64,000 bases of DNA from Pieris napi. Its lineage: Eukaryota; Arthropoda; Insecta; Lepidoptera; Pieridae. Below the pieces are notes generated by a model, which saw only the letters and a list, made by a program, of their open reading frames with translations, was not told the DNA's origin and ran no database searches. A program made the translations under genes and the position numbers. This document shows positions 1-9,843 of the stretch, in pieces; within the stretch, counting starts at the first letter, position 1; each line of letters opens with the position of its first letter. The DNA lies in contig NC_062250.1 in NCBI RefSeq assembly GCF_905475465.1, positions 9,818,501-9,882,500 on the forward strand, read 5' to 3'.

Positions 1-82
1 GTGAATATTATTTTTTTAAACAATTACAAATATTACAGTTCCAACTACGAATTTCAGTTTTTACTAAAGTTAGTTTTACTAA

Positions 83-142
83 AGTATATATGTAACTTAA
101 GTAACTTAAGTAACTTAACGTTACTTAAGTTACATATATACT
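83..142. repeat. Perfect inverted repeat (hairpin), 23-bp arms
   Basis: Bases 83-105 are the exact reverse complement of 120-142, with a 14-base spacer. The arms are built from the short motif GTAACTTAA. No coding potential is visible. It may be a fold-back element or a simple AT-rich palindrome. Confidence 0.8.
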
Positions 143-216
143 AAATGTTTACAATCATTTTTAACTTGTAGCCATTTAAAACGTCAGTTTTACAATAAAT
201 GAACCCTTGAGTTTTT

Positions 217-539
217 GAAGTTATACTTCTTTAGGCGCGTTATGAAAAATTGATGAGAGTGAAATTTTACGATGCGCGCGCACCGTGACACAAAATTAAC
301 TGAATTAAGTTTCCCACGGAAGATGCTACGGCATTGGACATCATTTAAAAACAACATTCGAATAATAATAGAAATTTATTTATTTAATTTTTCAAATGTA
401 AAACTTTATTGACTATAATGACTCCTTTTCCAGTCTTTGATTATTTAATTGTAATTAATTATTTGCATGCAATCAAAAACTATTTTTAATAATGCCAAAG
501 AAGTATAACTTCTCACGCGCGTACACGCACCCTTTTTTT
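217..539 (+). mobile_element. MITE, family A (GAAGTTATACTTC ends)
   Basis: The element starts with the near-palindrome GAAGTTATACTTC followed by TTTAGGCGCG. It ends with AAAGAAGTATAACTTC, then about 35 bases rich in CGCGCGTAC and a T run. The same ends and the same core, including the phrase GACTCCTTTTCCAGTC, recur at 8019-8528 and 63677 onward. There is no ORF of note, so it is a non-autonomous DNA element. Confidence 0.75.
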
Positions 540-686
540 ATACATAACCTACATTTCGAGAATGTCCAATAGATCGACATCACTTATTTTTTTATAGGTA
601 ACAGATTTGTCACATAGTTTTAAGAACCGATTAAAGTCAGTTGACACAGCCTCGAACAGTGTTTCATTTATTTGATTGGTCAATCA

Positions 687-748
687 ATCTATGTTCAGTG
701 GCGGTTGTTGAAGGATTGGTCCTTCAACAACCGCCACTGAACATAGAT
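687..748. repeat. Perfect 28-bp stem, 6-base loop hairpin
   Basis: Bases 687-714 are exactly complementary in reverse to 721-748, leaving the loop ATTGGT at 715-720. The stem is GC-mixed (it contains GTGGCGGTTGTTG), unlike the AT-rich surroundings. It could be a hairpin-forming MITE end or a small-RNA precursor. Nothing in the sequence decides between them. Confidence 0.85.
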
Positions 749-767
749 CTGTTTTGATTTTCTTATT

Positions 768-956
768 TGGTGAGTCAACAGTAATTATTAACTTTTTTAC
801 ACATATTACCCACAGATTGTCTATGCTTGAAACAACAAAAAATTAAGGTTTATGTACTATTATTTTTGAGAGCTTTGCTTACTTTTGCTGACAAGATGGG
901 GGGGGGGGATAAATTGCAGTAAATCTGCTTACGCAATATTTAAACGGCCCCATAGC
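768..956. mobile_element. Fragment of GGGCCGTTCAAG-type MITE
   Basis: This stretch matches the inner and right part of the MITE at 23632-23932: the phrases TTTTTTACACATATTACCCA, TTATGTACTATTATTTTTGA, a run of G, then AAATTGCAGT and TCTGCTTACG. The right end, TTTAAACGGCCCC, is a decayed version of the CTTGAACGGCC terminus. The left terminus is missing. Confidence 0.6.
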
Positions 957-1299
957 TAAAAGACGGAGATAGAAATGTATTTGAATGTTTAATTATTATT
1001 AAAGAAAACAGCAGAAGCAAGTGAAAAGTGCCAATAAAGTGAATAAAAATAAATAATATGTATATGCTACAGAAACAAATAAATACCTGCCACAACATAG
1101 AGCGCTTTCCGATATCTCATGTTAGTAAAAAGCTCTTTAGTTGTAGTTTTATTAGCCATACTCTCTACTACATGACTTCTCATTATCGCCAGCTGTTCGC
1201 TTGCCCACTAAAAAATTATCAAAAAAAAAATGTTACACATTCAAGATATATTCATTACTTTATATCGTGTAACATATATTTAAAAAAAAAAACATGAAA

Positions 1300-1350
1300 C
1301 AGATTCAGATATCTAAGGCCCGGCCCTAAAGAGGTTGTAGCGCCACTGAT
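1300..1350 (+). repeat. 3' end fragment of tRNA-derived SINE
   Basis: The phrases GAAACAGATTCAGAT, CTAAGGCC and GGTTGTAGCGCCACTGATTT are the 3' end of the SINE seen complete at 2514-2805. The 5' tRNA-like part is absent. Apart from the hairpins, MITEs and this fragment, I see no gene in 1-1680. Confidence 0.65.
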
Positions 1351-1680
1351 TTTTTTTAAATAGTTTTTTTTAACGAATCTCAAGGCACTAGATAGCCCAC
1401 TACAGTACATACAATGTGTATTTTTGTCAACCGTACAAAACTCTTTTTGCTCCGTTGTAACTAAAGCTGTCTCTTTTCATCAAAGCGATAACACAATTTG
1501 ACAGAAAGAGACGAAAGAGGATTAGTTAAAATAGAGCAAATAAAACAGTTTTAGTTTAAAACGATGCATTTATTATTTTCAATTCTTAAAAGGCAATGGG
1601 TCCACTTATCATTAGATAAGCCCGTTTATATAAAAATATCTCTAAACATTGACTTACGAATGATTATTTTAAAAACATAC

Positions 1681-4600
1681 CTTATCATCCTTCGTGCCTT
1701 TAATGAACATAAACTCCTTTTTTGCAAGCGCCAACCTTCCGTCTTTCAAATGGTAGTACGGGGATTCGGGAACCCATAAACACGCAAATCCATAGAGGAT
1801 AACAATAGATAATACTATACAGTTAAGTGTCGTATAGGACACAAAAGGTCCAATACCATAGACTAATAAGCTACCAATGTTCATCATTACTTGAACCAAC
1901 ATTCCCAGAGCACCGCGAATTTCTTTGTCAGCTATTTCCGTTATATATACCATTGTTACCTAAAACCATATAATACTTTTGACATCACTGCAAATGGCTA
2001 AACATATTTTTTTTTATTTACGCCAAACAAATTTGTATTAAAATGATCACGTGACAAAGCGTAAACAAATGTCATTCCCACAAATTTGCTTAGCGTATTG
2101 TCACGACTGTCGTAAAGGGACTTTGTCTCAAGCCCCAGGTCATGGGACAAACACATTCAGCCTCTGATTGTCACTTTTCTGACGCAAAATTTATGGTACC
2201 TAACTCGAATGTTCTCAATTGTATGTAAATTCATGGTTTTTATATTGCTTTATAATATATATGAGCTTGTTCTTATATAATTTTCTTCATATTTTACATT
2301 AGATAATATTTCTAACATAACGTTTAACCATTTAGAAACACACGCTGCCTTGTTATGTAAGATCAAAGCTGATTCAAAGATTGTCACAAGACAACGTCCA
2401 CCAAACTCAGTTTATATGTAGTTCTTTCAGACATGTCGCAAACTTGGAATTACGTGGTACACACACTTTTAAAATCGAAATAGCTATTTTACGCGGTAAG
2501 CCAGCCGATCTGATATAGAGTGGTATTGGCCTTGTGGCATCAGCGTGCGACTCTCATCCCTGAGGACATAGGTTCAGTCCCCGGCTGTGCACCAATGGAC
2601 TTTCTTTCTATGCTAATTTAACATTCGCTCAAACGGCAAAGGAAATCATCGTGAGGAAACTGGCTTGTGTTGGACCCAAAAGTCGACGGCATGTCAGGCA
2701 CAGGAGGCTCATCTACTTGCCTATTAGATTGACAAATGATTGTGAAACAGATACAGAAATCTGAGGCCCAAACCTAAAAAGGTCGCACTGATTTATTTAT
2801 TTTAAGCCAGCAGATGTATGAGAATAATATAATATCTATTGTTGTACTTACCACAGCAGTAATACCATTTCCCACACCAATAATACTTCTCGCGACGCAC
2901 ATAAGCCATGGCGTCTTTGTAAACAAGATTAAGAGCTAAAAAATAAAAAATCGCTTAGGATCTAATACCATTTAAAATTTACAGCGGTAAGCTCTGTAAA
3001 TTACGAATCTTTTTCTCTGCAATTATGACTTCTTCAAGACGGCTAAGTAGCCGTTCGAAGAAGTGTGATTGATATGTAATTGATAACTTTCAACTACACG
3101 TTGCATTGTTTATATAAATGAAATGTAAATGTTGAACATTTAATTGAAATTTTAGTATAAACAGTGGAACTAGAACACCTCACACTGTTTACAGATTACT
3201 AAGCTTCGCGATTTATGCCGTGTTAATTTGTGTGTATGTAAATTTTGTATTCAAAATGGCTAAGAAGAGTCTGTGCGGAAAGAGAACCGGCATAAATTTG
3301 TGGTCGTAGTCGGCAGTCGCTTCAATTTTTTTTTGAAGGGAAACTTCTAGAGGCGCATGAGGGTAATTTCTTTACGGATGAAACGCAATAATAATAACAT
3401 TAGCGTCACGAAGATGTGCAGTGTTTTTTTCGAAGAAAAGGGAGAGAGCGATTGAGACCGATTGAGAGAAGGGCGAATTATCTTATAGAAATTATTAGAG
3501 TATTTTAATGTTCAGAGTGCTTACAAACGTTGTGTACGAAAAAAATCGATTAAAAAGAGTGGCGGAGAGTTTATTGCCAGTTCTTCTCTTCCGTTCTACG
3601 CCCTTGATCTGAGAACTGGCACTAAATGTAAATTTAGAAGCATTTCTTATACATTTCTTTTTTTTTGACGATCATAAGGGTACAATGTGGTACGATGAAG
3701 ACGTACGACGAAAATGATTTGGAGAACAGCCTAGGTGGCGAATTAGTACAGTTTGTAGAGTTGCGAAAACAGATGTGGCTACTGTTATTGACAGCAAGAA
3801 ACAGGAACCTCAGGAGCAGCAATATTATAAACTTTTATTAATGATCCTTGCGCATTGCATTTACTTGTGTCTCATGATCACTAATTGCAGTGGCGAACGT
3901 TTTTTTTTTCAATATTAAATGGTATTAAAAATGAATTAAGGAACTCGATGGGCCAAAAACGTCTTAATCATCTCACTTTGTTCAATATTCAATATAGATA
4001 ATGATTTGCTTGAAGAAGTCGATATTGATAGTGTTATCTTTAAATTTGCCCATATTAAACCCAGAAAAGTTTATTTGAAACAGATTTGTTTTATTAAATA
4101 CCCTTAACTTAAAAACCTAAAGCAAACCAAGGGCCCATAGGCAGAATTTGCTACAGGCCCCGCGCTGGCTTAATCCGGCACTGACTATACACTGTAATAC
4201 ATCATTATGTAGGAATAATAATAAGCAATTAATCAAAACAGCAAGGTTTCTCAAACGACAAGGCGAAAGGTTTTCATCGAGTCATTGTACATCACAGTTT
4301 TATTGTAGGTAAATCGGACACAATCTGTTAACAGGACCATTAAACGATAAGCATTATCGTGAGACAGGCGTGTAAAAGAGATGTTAGTTTCTAGTCAACC
4401 GTGTGTAAGCGAACACCATTATAGTTCGAAGATTCATTTTGACTCTTAATATGAAAAACTTAAAACAGATTTTTTGAGAGAAAATTATATTAGTTCGCAT
4501 AACCGCTACGCTTTCTTCTCCACAGACCTTCTTTGATGAATGGAACACAAAACAATTTCAATTAAAACCAGCAGAAACAGTTCCTGAGATTAGCAATTTT

Positions 4601-5739
4601 AAAACTATCTTAGCTAAAAACTAGCTGACCCGGCAAACGTTGTTTTTCCATGTATATTATTTTAGTTCAATAAAATAACTATCTACTATACTAAAGGGGT
4701 TGATCGTAGAGGGGTGAAAATTAAGGGTTGTATGTTGTATCACTAAAAAATTAAAAAATAAATTATCTAAAAAATTAAAATTTTTGGGTGGACCGCCCTT
4801 AACATTTTGGGGTTTGAAAGATAGATAGTAGCCGATTCTCAGACTTACTGTATATGCATAAAAACATTCATAAGAATCGATCGAGCCGTTTCGGAGGAGT
4901 ATGGGAACGAACATTGTAACACGAGAATTTTATATATTAGATAACTGTTTCGATTAGATATTTTTTTAAATAACAGCATTTAGAATAGAGAAAATAGATC
5001 TTTAACATACTTCTTTACAACGATTATTCATTATACATTAATAATTGTATCTACATAAGTAAAATATTGACGGACTAATGTATATGCGATAATTCAAACA
5101 TAAACTTTATCAAAAACATATTCTAGGTGTAATACCTATGAAGCTAATAATATCTTTGCCAGACACGTTAGATAAGGAATAACATACCGCACCTATTAAT
5201 CCCGGCAGTACTGAAGCGAGAATTGTACGGCGTCGACCAACTTTCTCATTCAAAACTTGCCCAAAATAGCAGCCGAGTAACGCACCAAGAGGGCATAGAG
5301 CAACGACCCAAGAGCTTTGTTCCTATTAAATTTACACAAAACATGTTTTAAATCAAGTAAACAAACATTTTTGATTTAAAATATATTCTTAATAATTTTA
5401 AATATTACGAATTCATTTTAATATTCGAATAATTTGTTAGCTCTAGGCATAGATTTGTGTTAATTATAAATAAAACCAACAATGTATTTTTAATAATTAA
5501 TTGTCATTAACACTCACGTCAGTTATTTGTACATTTGCTTCACCGTTTTTGAACTTTGGAATCGCTGGCGAAGGCCATGATAATACTGCACCAGTGAATG
5601 TAAACGCAAAGGAAACTGTAACGGGGAAATTCGCATAACAAAATATTCCTTGTAAACAGAAATAAATTATTTTTCACTAACCGCTTAGTCCCGCCAAATA
5701 TTGTACACTTCTACTCGATGACTCGGACACTGAACACAT
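1681..5739 (-). CDS. Tret1-like facilitated sugar (trehalose) transporter, MFS family, 3' part off the window
   Basis: Five coding exons on the minus strand join in frame with GT-AG borders: 5682-5739 (ATG at 5739), 5518-5615, 5188-5322, 2852-2935 and 1681-1959, giving 218 residues. The protein begins MCSVSESSSRSVQYLAG. It then has a membrane segment ending in GAVLSWPSPAIPKF, the exon-joining QITDEQSSWV, and the sugar-porter signature loop GQVLNEKVGRRRT (compare the family G-x3-D/N-x-G-R-R/K). Later come GVGNGITAVVTMVYITEIADKEIRG and the VPESPYYH motif that follows transmembrane segment 6. These motifs place it with insect Tret1-type plasma-membrane hexose/trehalose uniporters. The last visible exon ends at a good donor (AAG|GTATGT), and no later exon is seen in 1-1680, so the 3' half lies outside or is lost. 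Substrate is inferred from family only. Confidence 0.85.
2514..2805 (+). repeat. tRNA-derived SINE, near full length, in transporter intron
   Basis: A box A-like TGGCCTTGTGG (2527-2537) and a box B-like GGTTCAGTCC (2571-2580) sit 34 bases apart, as in an RNA polymerase III internal promoter. The body contains ACATTCGCTCAAACGG, GTCGACGGC and CTACTTGCCTATTAGATT, and it ends in a degraded GCACTGATTTATTT tail. Reverse-strand relatives are at 35374-35622 and 48345-48590. Confidence 0.75.
3027..3063. repeat. Short imperfect hairpin
   Basis: ACTTCTTC plus ACGGCTA on the left pairs with TAGCCGT plus GAAGAAGT on the right around a 2-base loop, with a small internal bulge. It lies in an intron of the sugar transporter. 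No function is evident. Confidence 0.5.
3550..3690 (+). repeat. LINE 3'-UTR fragment (GTGGCGGAGAG family)
   Basis: It matches the 3' untranslated tail of the LINE at 9844-11670: AAAAAGAGTGGCGGAGAG, TTGCCAGTTCTTCTC, CTACGCCCTTGAT and GAGAACTGGCA. It is a severely 5'-truncated insertion in the transporter intron. Confidence 0.7.
4622..4941 (+). repeat. Dispersed insect repeat fragment (CTAGCTGACCCGGC type)
   Basis: The left end reads CTAGCTGACCCGGCAAACG. The right end has GATCGAGCCGTTTCGGAGGA and ACACGAGAATTTTATATATT. This start and end combination is a common dispersed repeat in insect introns. I do not assign a superfamily. The 85-codon frame inside it looks fortuitous. Confidence 0.55.
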
Positions 5740-6577
5740 TTTGAGATCGATATATATTACTCGTTTCCAATTAAAACGTAATGGTTGGCAGTATATTTTT
5801 TAATACAAAAACGACGCTACATCTTCAATGGTTACAATATTAATAGCTGTTTGTGATATTCAGTGGCAGTAAACGGCTTAGTTGATTCACACGTCACACG
5901 CATTATCAATTCAAACTTTGTGATCAGAACTATCAAGTAGACTCATAACGTCGCATTACCGTTGAGCTCTTTTAATTTGCAACTTCCGTTATTTGTATTA
6001 GGTATTTTAGGAAGGTAATAGGTATTTTTGGAAGCTATTATGTTATTCCAAATAATCTCAAGAGAATTAACAAATAAAATTGAATATTGTTACAATAGTT
6101 GTACCCACAAAAACAGAAGAAAGGTGGATAGAAGAAATAGAAGCAGTAGCAGCGAAGCGAATGGGGAAAGAAAGCTATAGACAGAGTCAGTTGGAAAATG
6201 CTGTTCCAGCTTCCGATGGACGGTACTGAAGGTAGCTAGGATATAGGATAACCAGATAAAAATAATGTATTAAATGTAAAAAAAAATCTAAGCTGTATAT
6301 ACACATTTTTTTAATCTTGATTGCAAATTAAATGGGCTTTATTATTATTATAGTTGTACTCAAATTCCGAATATTACATTTTGCCATTGATGCAATTATT
6401 TTTGTTTTTGAAGAGTTATGCATATTTTCTGTAACTGTTTTACTATTAAATTTTCCAGAAAACAATTGTGTTATATGTACAGAATATACTATGCTTCACT
6501 CAAGGTCATCAGGTTGCTATACTTTTGCAATAATAATAGAAATAAACACATTAATTTAAATATACTTGTAGTTCATG

Positions 6578-7294
6578 TTATGGCATGTTTAAAATCATTT
6601 TTCTAACTTCTGTAGCAACAATTGGATTTAAAGCGCAGATATCATTTTCACTGTATGGTGGTAGAACTGAAATGTTACCAACAACAATATTCTCTCCTTC
6701 TTCTATTACTGGCAATAAATTTTTCTTAAACCATGATATCATTTTCTGTTTCTTTTCTAAGACATCCTCCGAAGTTAATATGACTTCATTATTTTTTGGT
6801 TTCATACAATCAATATCATCTAAAACAGTTATGTTTAATACAGCATGTCCAGGTATCAATATTTTTTTACATTCATCTCCCTGTGACACATTTAATATAA
6901 CACTAAAACAAAAAAAAATTTACATTAATAAATTAATTTATTGTGATATTTGTATACATAGAATTAATAGTATGAGCGGTTACTGCTAAAACTTTAAAAA
7001 TTTTAATACCCAGGGTACTAATTAGAAAGCAGAATAATTAATTACATTTTAACAAGAGGACTTTCATATTGTGTTAAAAACAAAATAAATTTTAATAAGT
7101 TAATAATTGCTGAATATTTTTTTCTATATTTATTCTCACCTGTATTGAAGTGGATCGATAGATTCTAAGTACCCAGAGTACACAATATCTCTTAGGACCT
7201 GGATTTTAACGTATTTAAAGATTAAAGAGTTAAGAAATAACGGGTCCTCCTTAGAAGCATTAAATTCATATGTTTGAGCAGAAGTGTCATCCAT
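6578..7294 (-). CDS. Gemin6: Gemin6-like SMN-complex protein
   Basis: Two exons (7140-7294 and 6578-6902) join with TACAG|GTGAG and TTTTAG|T borders to give 159 residues, close to the roughly 165 of vertebrate Gemin6. The first exon carries an Sm-like fold (KYVKIQVLRDIVYSGYLESIDP then SVILN). The second has GHAVLNITVLDD, followed by the alpha/beta C-terminal domain with EDVLEKKQKMISWFKKNLLPV, and SVLPPYSENDICALNPIV, which resembles the vertebrate DPPYGPENCSSSN stretch. Gemin6 pairs with Gemin7 and helps the SMN complex load Sm rings on snRNAs. ATG at 7294 is the first in frame. The identification rests on remembered family motifs. Confidence 0.82.
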
Positions 7295-7499
7295 GTTACC
7301 GTGGTTAATGGGTTTTAAAAATTTATTTTTTCCTGATTATAAAGACTGAACCAAATTAAATTTATTTAAAGTTAAGTTAAGTAAGTTGTTATTTGTTTAT
7401 ATATATTAATTGTTATACCTATTTATTTACTTTTAAAACGTAAACTATCACAGATTTCAATTTTTTTTTCGCCCATGGCGCAGGCTTAGGCTATAGTTT

Positions 7500-7630
7500 T
7501 TCGACCATACCGCCGGCGCCTAGTCTCACAGACTTCATGATGATGATATTAATTTATGCCTAATGGGAAAGGCAAAGGACTATGGCGCAAACTATAGTCT
7601 TTCGACCATACCGCCTAGTCTCACAGATTT
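7500..7630. repeat. Imperfect direct repeat, about 55 bp units
   Basis: TTCGACCATACCGCC and TAGTCTCACAGA occur at about 7500-7535 and again at about 7598-7630, each preceded by a version of ATGGCGCA..CTATAGT. Together they look like remnants of one short dispersed element. No coding content is seen. Confidence 0.5.
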
Positions 7631-7800
7631 CAATAGCAGAGCAATAGTGAACCGAATAATTACAGAATACAGATAAGTAATCCTTGAAATAAACAGGTAA
7701 TAGAGTGTTGAAGGCTCGACTTTCCTACATCGACGGATAGGAGTTAGGACATTCAGTTTGTATCATAGAAAATAATAGTCTCTAAAATTTGTCTACATTT

Positions 7801-8900
7801 CACGGCGGCTAATATCATTTTTTACGCGCCTTCACCATCCTCGCTTTGCGGGCTGTCGCGGTTTGTGGCAATACAAGTCAGAGGATTGGGATGGAATGCG
7901 GTCTTTTTTGTATTCTACTCTTGTAAATGGATCCCACATTTGCTTTTCGTCAGGTACTCCAGATACCGTTTCTGGCTCAGTCACCGAGGTAATCTTACTG
8001 GGTATGGAACTTTTTATTGAAGTTATATTTCTTAAGGCGCGTTATGAAAAATTGATGAGAGTGAAATTTAACGATGCGCGCGCACCGTGACACAAAATTA
8101 ACAGAATGAAGTTGCCCACAGAAGATGCTACGGCATTGGACATAATTTAAAAACAACATTCGAATAATAACAGAATTTATGTTACACAAACTTAATGTAA
8201 GAGAATAATAATAAATATTAATTTAATTTTTCAAATGTAAACTGAACTTTATTGACTACAATGACTCCTTTTCCAGTCTTTGATTATTTATTTAATTTTT
8301 CAAATGTAAACTGAACTTTATTGACTACAATGACTCCTTTTCCAGTCTTTGATTATTTATTTAATTTTTCAAATGTAAACTGAACTTTATTGACTATAAT
8401 GACTCCTTTTCCAGTCTTTGATTATTTAATTGTAATTAATTATTTGCATGCAATCAAAAACTATTTATAATAATGCCAAAGAAATATAACCTCTTACGCG
8501 CGTACATAAGTACACGCACCCTTTTTTTTCATTCTCTGAGGTGCCCATCGGTGACAAGTCCCAACCTTGGTTTAAACGCTCTTGTAAGGCCGCCTTGCGT
8601 CGAAAGTGAGAATGCTTTTAAGCCTGGGCAGAAGCGGCAATCTTAAAAAAAGTATATACCTCAGCCTCCAGTCACTCAAACGGATAATCGCTAACCACAG
8701 TCAGAGCACATTGTCAGAGTTGGCGAGAAATTTTCCTCCCTTCGGGGACACAAACCTTCTGGTCTTTTGCCAAAGCTGTCCAAGGGAATTGATGTCAGCC
8801 CTCCATTCCACCGCTATAAAGGGAAGATTGGGAAGGGAATCAAGAGCTCAACCTCAAGAGCTGCCGTTAATAATGGTTTTCATTATTTTGGAGAACAAAT
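7801..8900 (+). pseudogene. Non-LTR retrotransposon fragment, endonuclease-RT linker, split by a MITE
   Basis: The conceptual product contains KSEDWDGMRSF and GMELFI before the break. After 8529 it continues in the same sense with PFSEVPIGDKSQPWF and RSCKAALRRK, then decays. The minus-strand copy at 8904-9835 has the uninterrupted equivalent GMELFIPFSAVPVGGKSQPRF, so the two halves belong to one element. It has frame breaks and stops, and is dead. The intervening 8019-8528 is a later MITE insertion. Confidence 0.72.
8019..8528 (+). mobile_element. MITE family A inserted in a LINE, with an internal 3 x 69-bp tandem array
   Basis: It begins GAAGTTATATTTCTTAAGGCGCG and ends with AAATATAACCTCTTACGCGCGTAC plus the CACGCACCC-T run. 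The core contains three tandem copies of a 69-bp unit starting at 8221, 8290 and 8359 (ATTTAATTTTTCAAATG to TTCCAGTC). The single-copy relative at 217-539 has only one unit, so the array expanded in this copy. LINE coding sequence resumes immediately afterwards. Confidence 0.78.
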
Positions 8901-8903
8901 AGG

Positions 8904-9835
8904 TTATGGATATGGGCGATAGTTGGACGGATCAGAGCGATCGCCTTTTTTAGGGATCGGATGTATCGAAGCGATCTTCCAGCACTTCAGAACAGTGCGG
9001 AGCGAGTACAGGTACCGGAAAAGACGCGTTAGGACCGGAGTCAACTCAGTAGCACAAGTACGCAGCACAATTGGGGGGATGCCATCAGGCCCACTCGACT
9101 TATGGATGTCCAATGAAGATAAAGCTTTAGGGATAGCACGTTGCCGGAATATAACTTCAGGCATCGTAGTATCACACCGCAATAATGACCGTGGTTCCTT
9201 CCCTTGATCATCCAAAGTGGAGTTCGATGCAAAGAGACAGCCTAGAAGATCAGCCTTCTCTTTCGCTGTTTCTCACCAAATCTAGCAATATGCTCTGACT
9301 TTGCCTTGGCGATTTCCCGTTTAAAGGTCCTAGAGGCTGAATTGTATGCTTTTTTACGTTCGCCGATAGTCGCATCGCAGGATGTCGCCGCTTCTGCCCA
9401 GGCTTTAAAGCATTCACGGTTACGACGCAAAGCCGCTTTGCAAGAACGACTAAACCGAGGCTGGGACTTGCCACCGACCGGCACCGCAGAGAATGGAATA
9501 AAAAGTTCCATACCCTGCAAGACCACCTCGGCGACAGAGTCAGCGACGGCATCTGGAGTACTCGACGAAAATCAAAGCCAAGGGTAGGACGCAAAAACAG
9601 ACCGCATCCCATCCCAATCTGCTAACTTATAGTGCCACACGCGGCGACAGCCCGCGAAGCTAGGCCGTAGAGGGCGCGTGAACGGCACACAATGCTCCGG
9701 AGCATTGTGCCGTTCACCACACAATGATCTGATGAACCCATTGGCGATCAATAGACTTGGTAGTTCTCCGGATGTGAATTAGTGCTGTAATCAATAACAG
9801 TTGACAAGTTGTATATGTCCATAGTGGTCGGAGTA
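8904..9835 (-). pseudogene. Jockey-like LINE fragment: endonuclease C-terminus, linker, RT N-terminus
   Basis: Read on the minus strand, the region starts with an endonuclease C-terminal signature (a GSSDHC-like stretch near 9740). It continues with DWDGMRS and KAALRRNRECFKAWAEAATSC, and then the reverse transcriptase N-terminal block HKSSGPDGIPPIVLR, followed by WKIASIHPIPKKGDRSDPSNYRP. The frame shifts between segments (9250-9612, 9242-9526 and 8904-9215), so it is inactive. It faces the plus-strand copy at 7801-8900, forming an inverted pair. Jockey-type assignment is from the RT block and is tentative at clade level. Confidence 0.75.
9676..9718. repeat. Palindrome inside LINE fragment
   Basis: GTGAACGGCAC and CAATGCTCC are followed by GGAGCATTG and TGCCGTTCAC, so the two arms pair around the CCGG centre with a 2-base bulge. 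It probably reflects a local inverted duplication in the dead LINE copy. Confidence 0.6.
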
Positions 9836-9843
9836 ACTTTGTA

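Noticed and set aside
1058..1297. 79-codon plus-strand frame
   Set aside because: AT-rich, low-complexity composition with no motif or splice context. It lies in repeat-rich intergenic DNA.
6585..6989. 134-codon plus-strand frame
   Set aside because: Antisense to Gemin6 exon 2, whose minus-strand frame has clear family motifs.
8221..8427. Possible CRISPR-like regular array
   Set aside because: The three 69-bp units are contiguous tandem copies without variable spacers, in an animal MITE.
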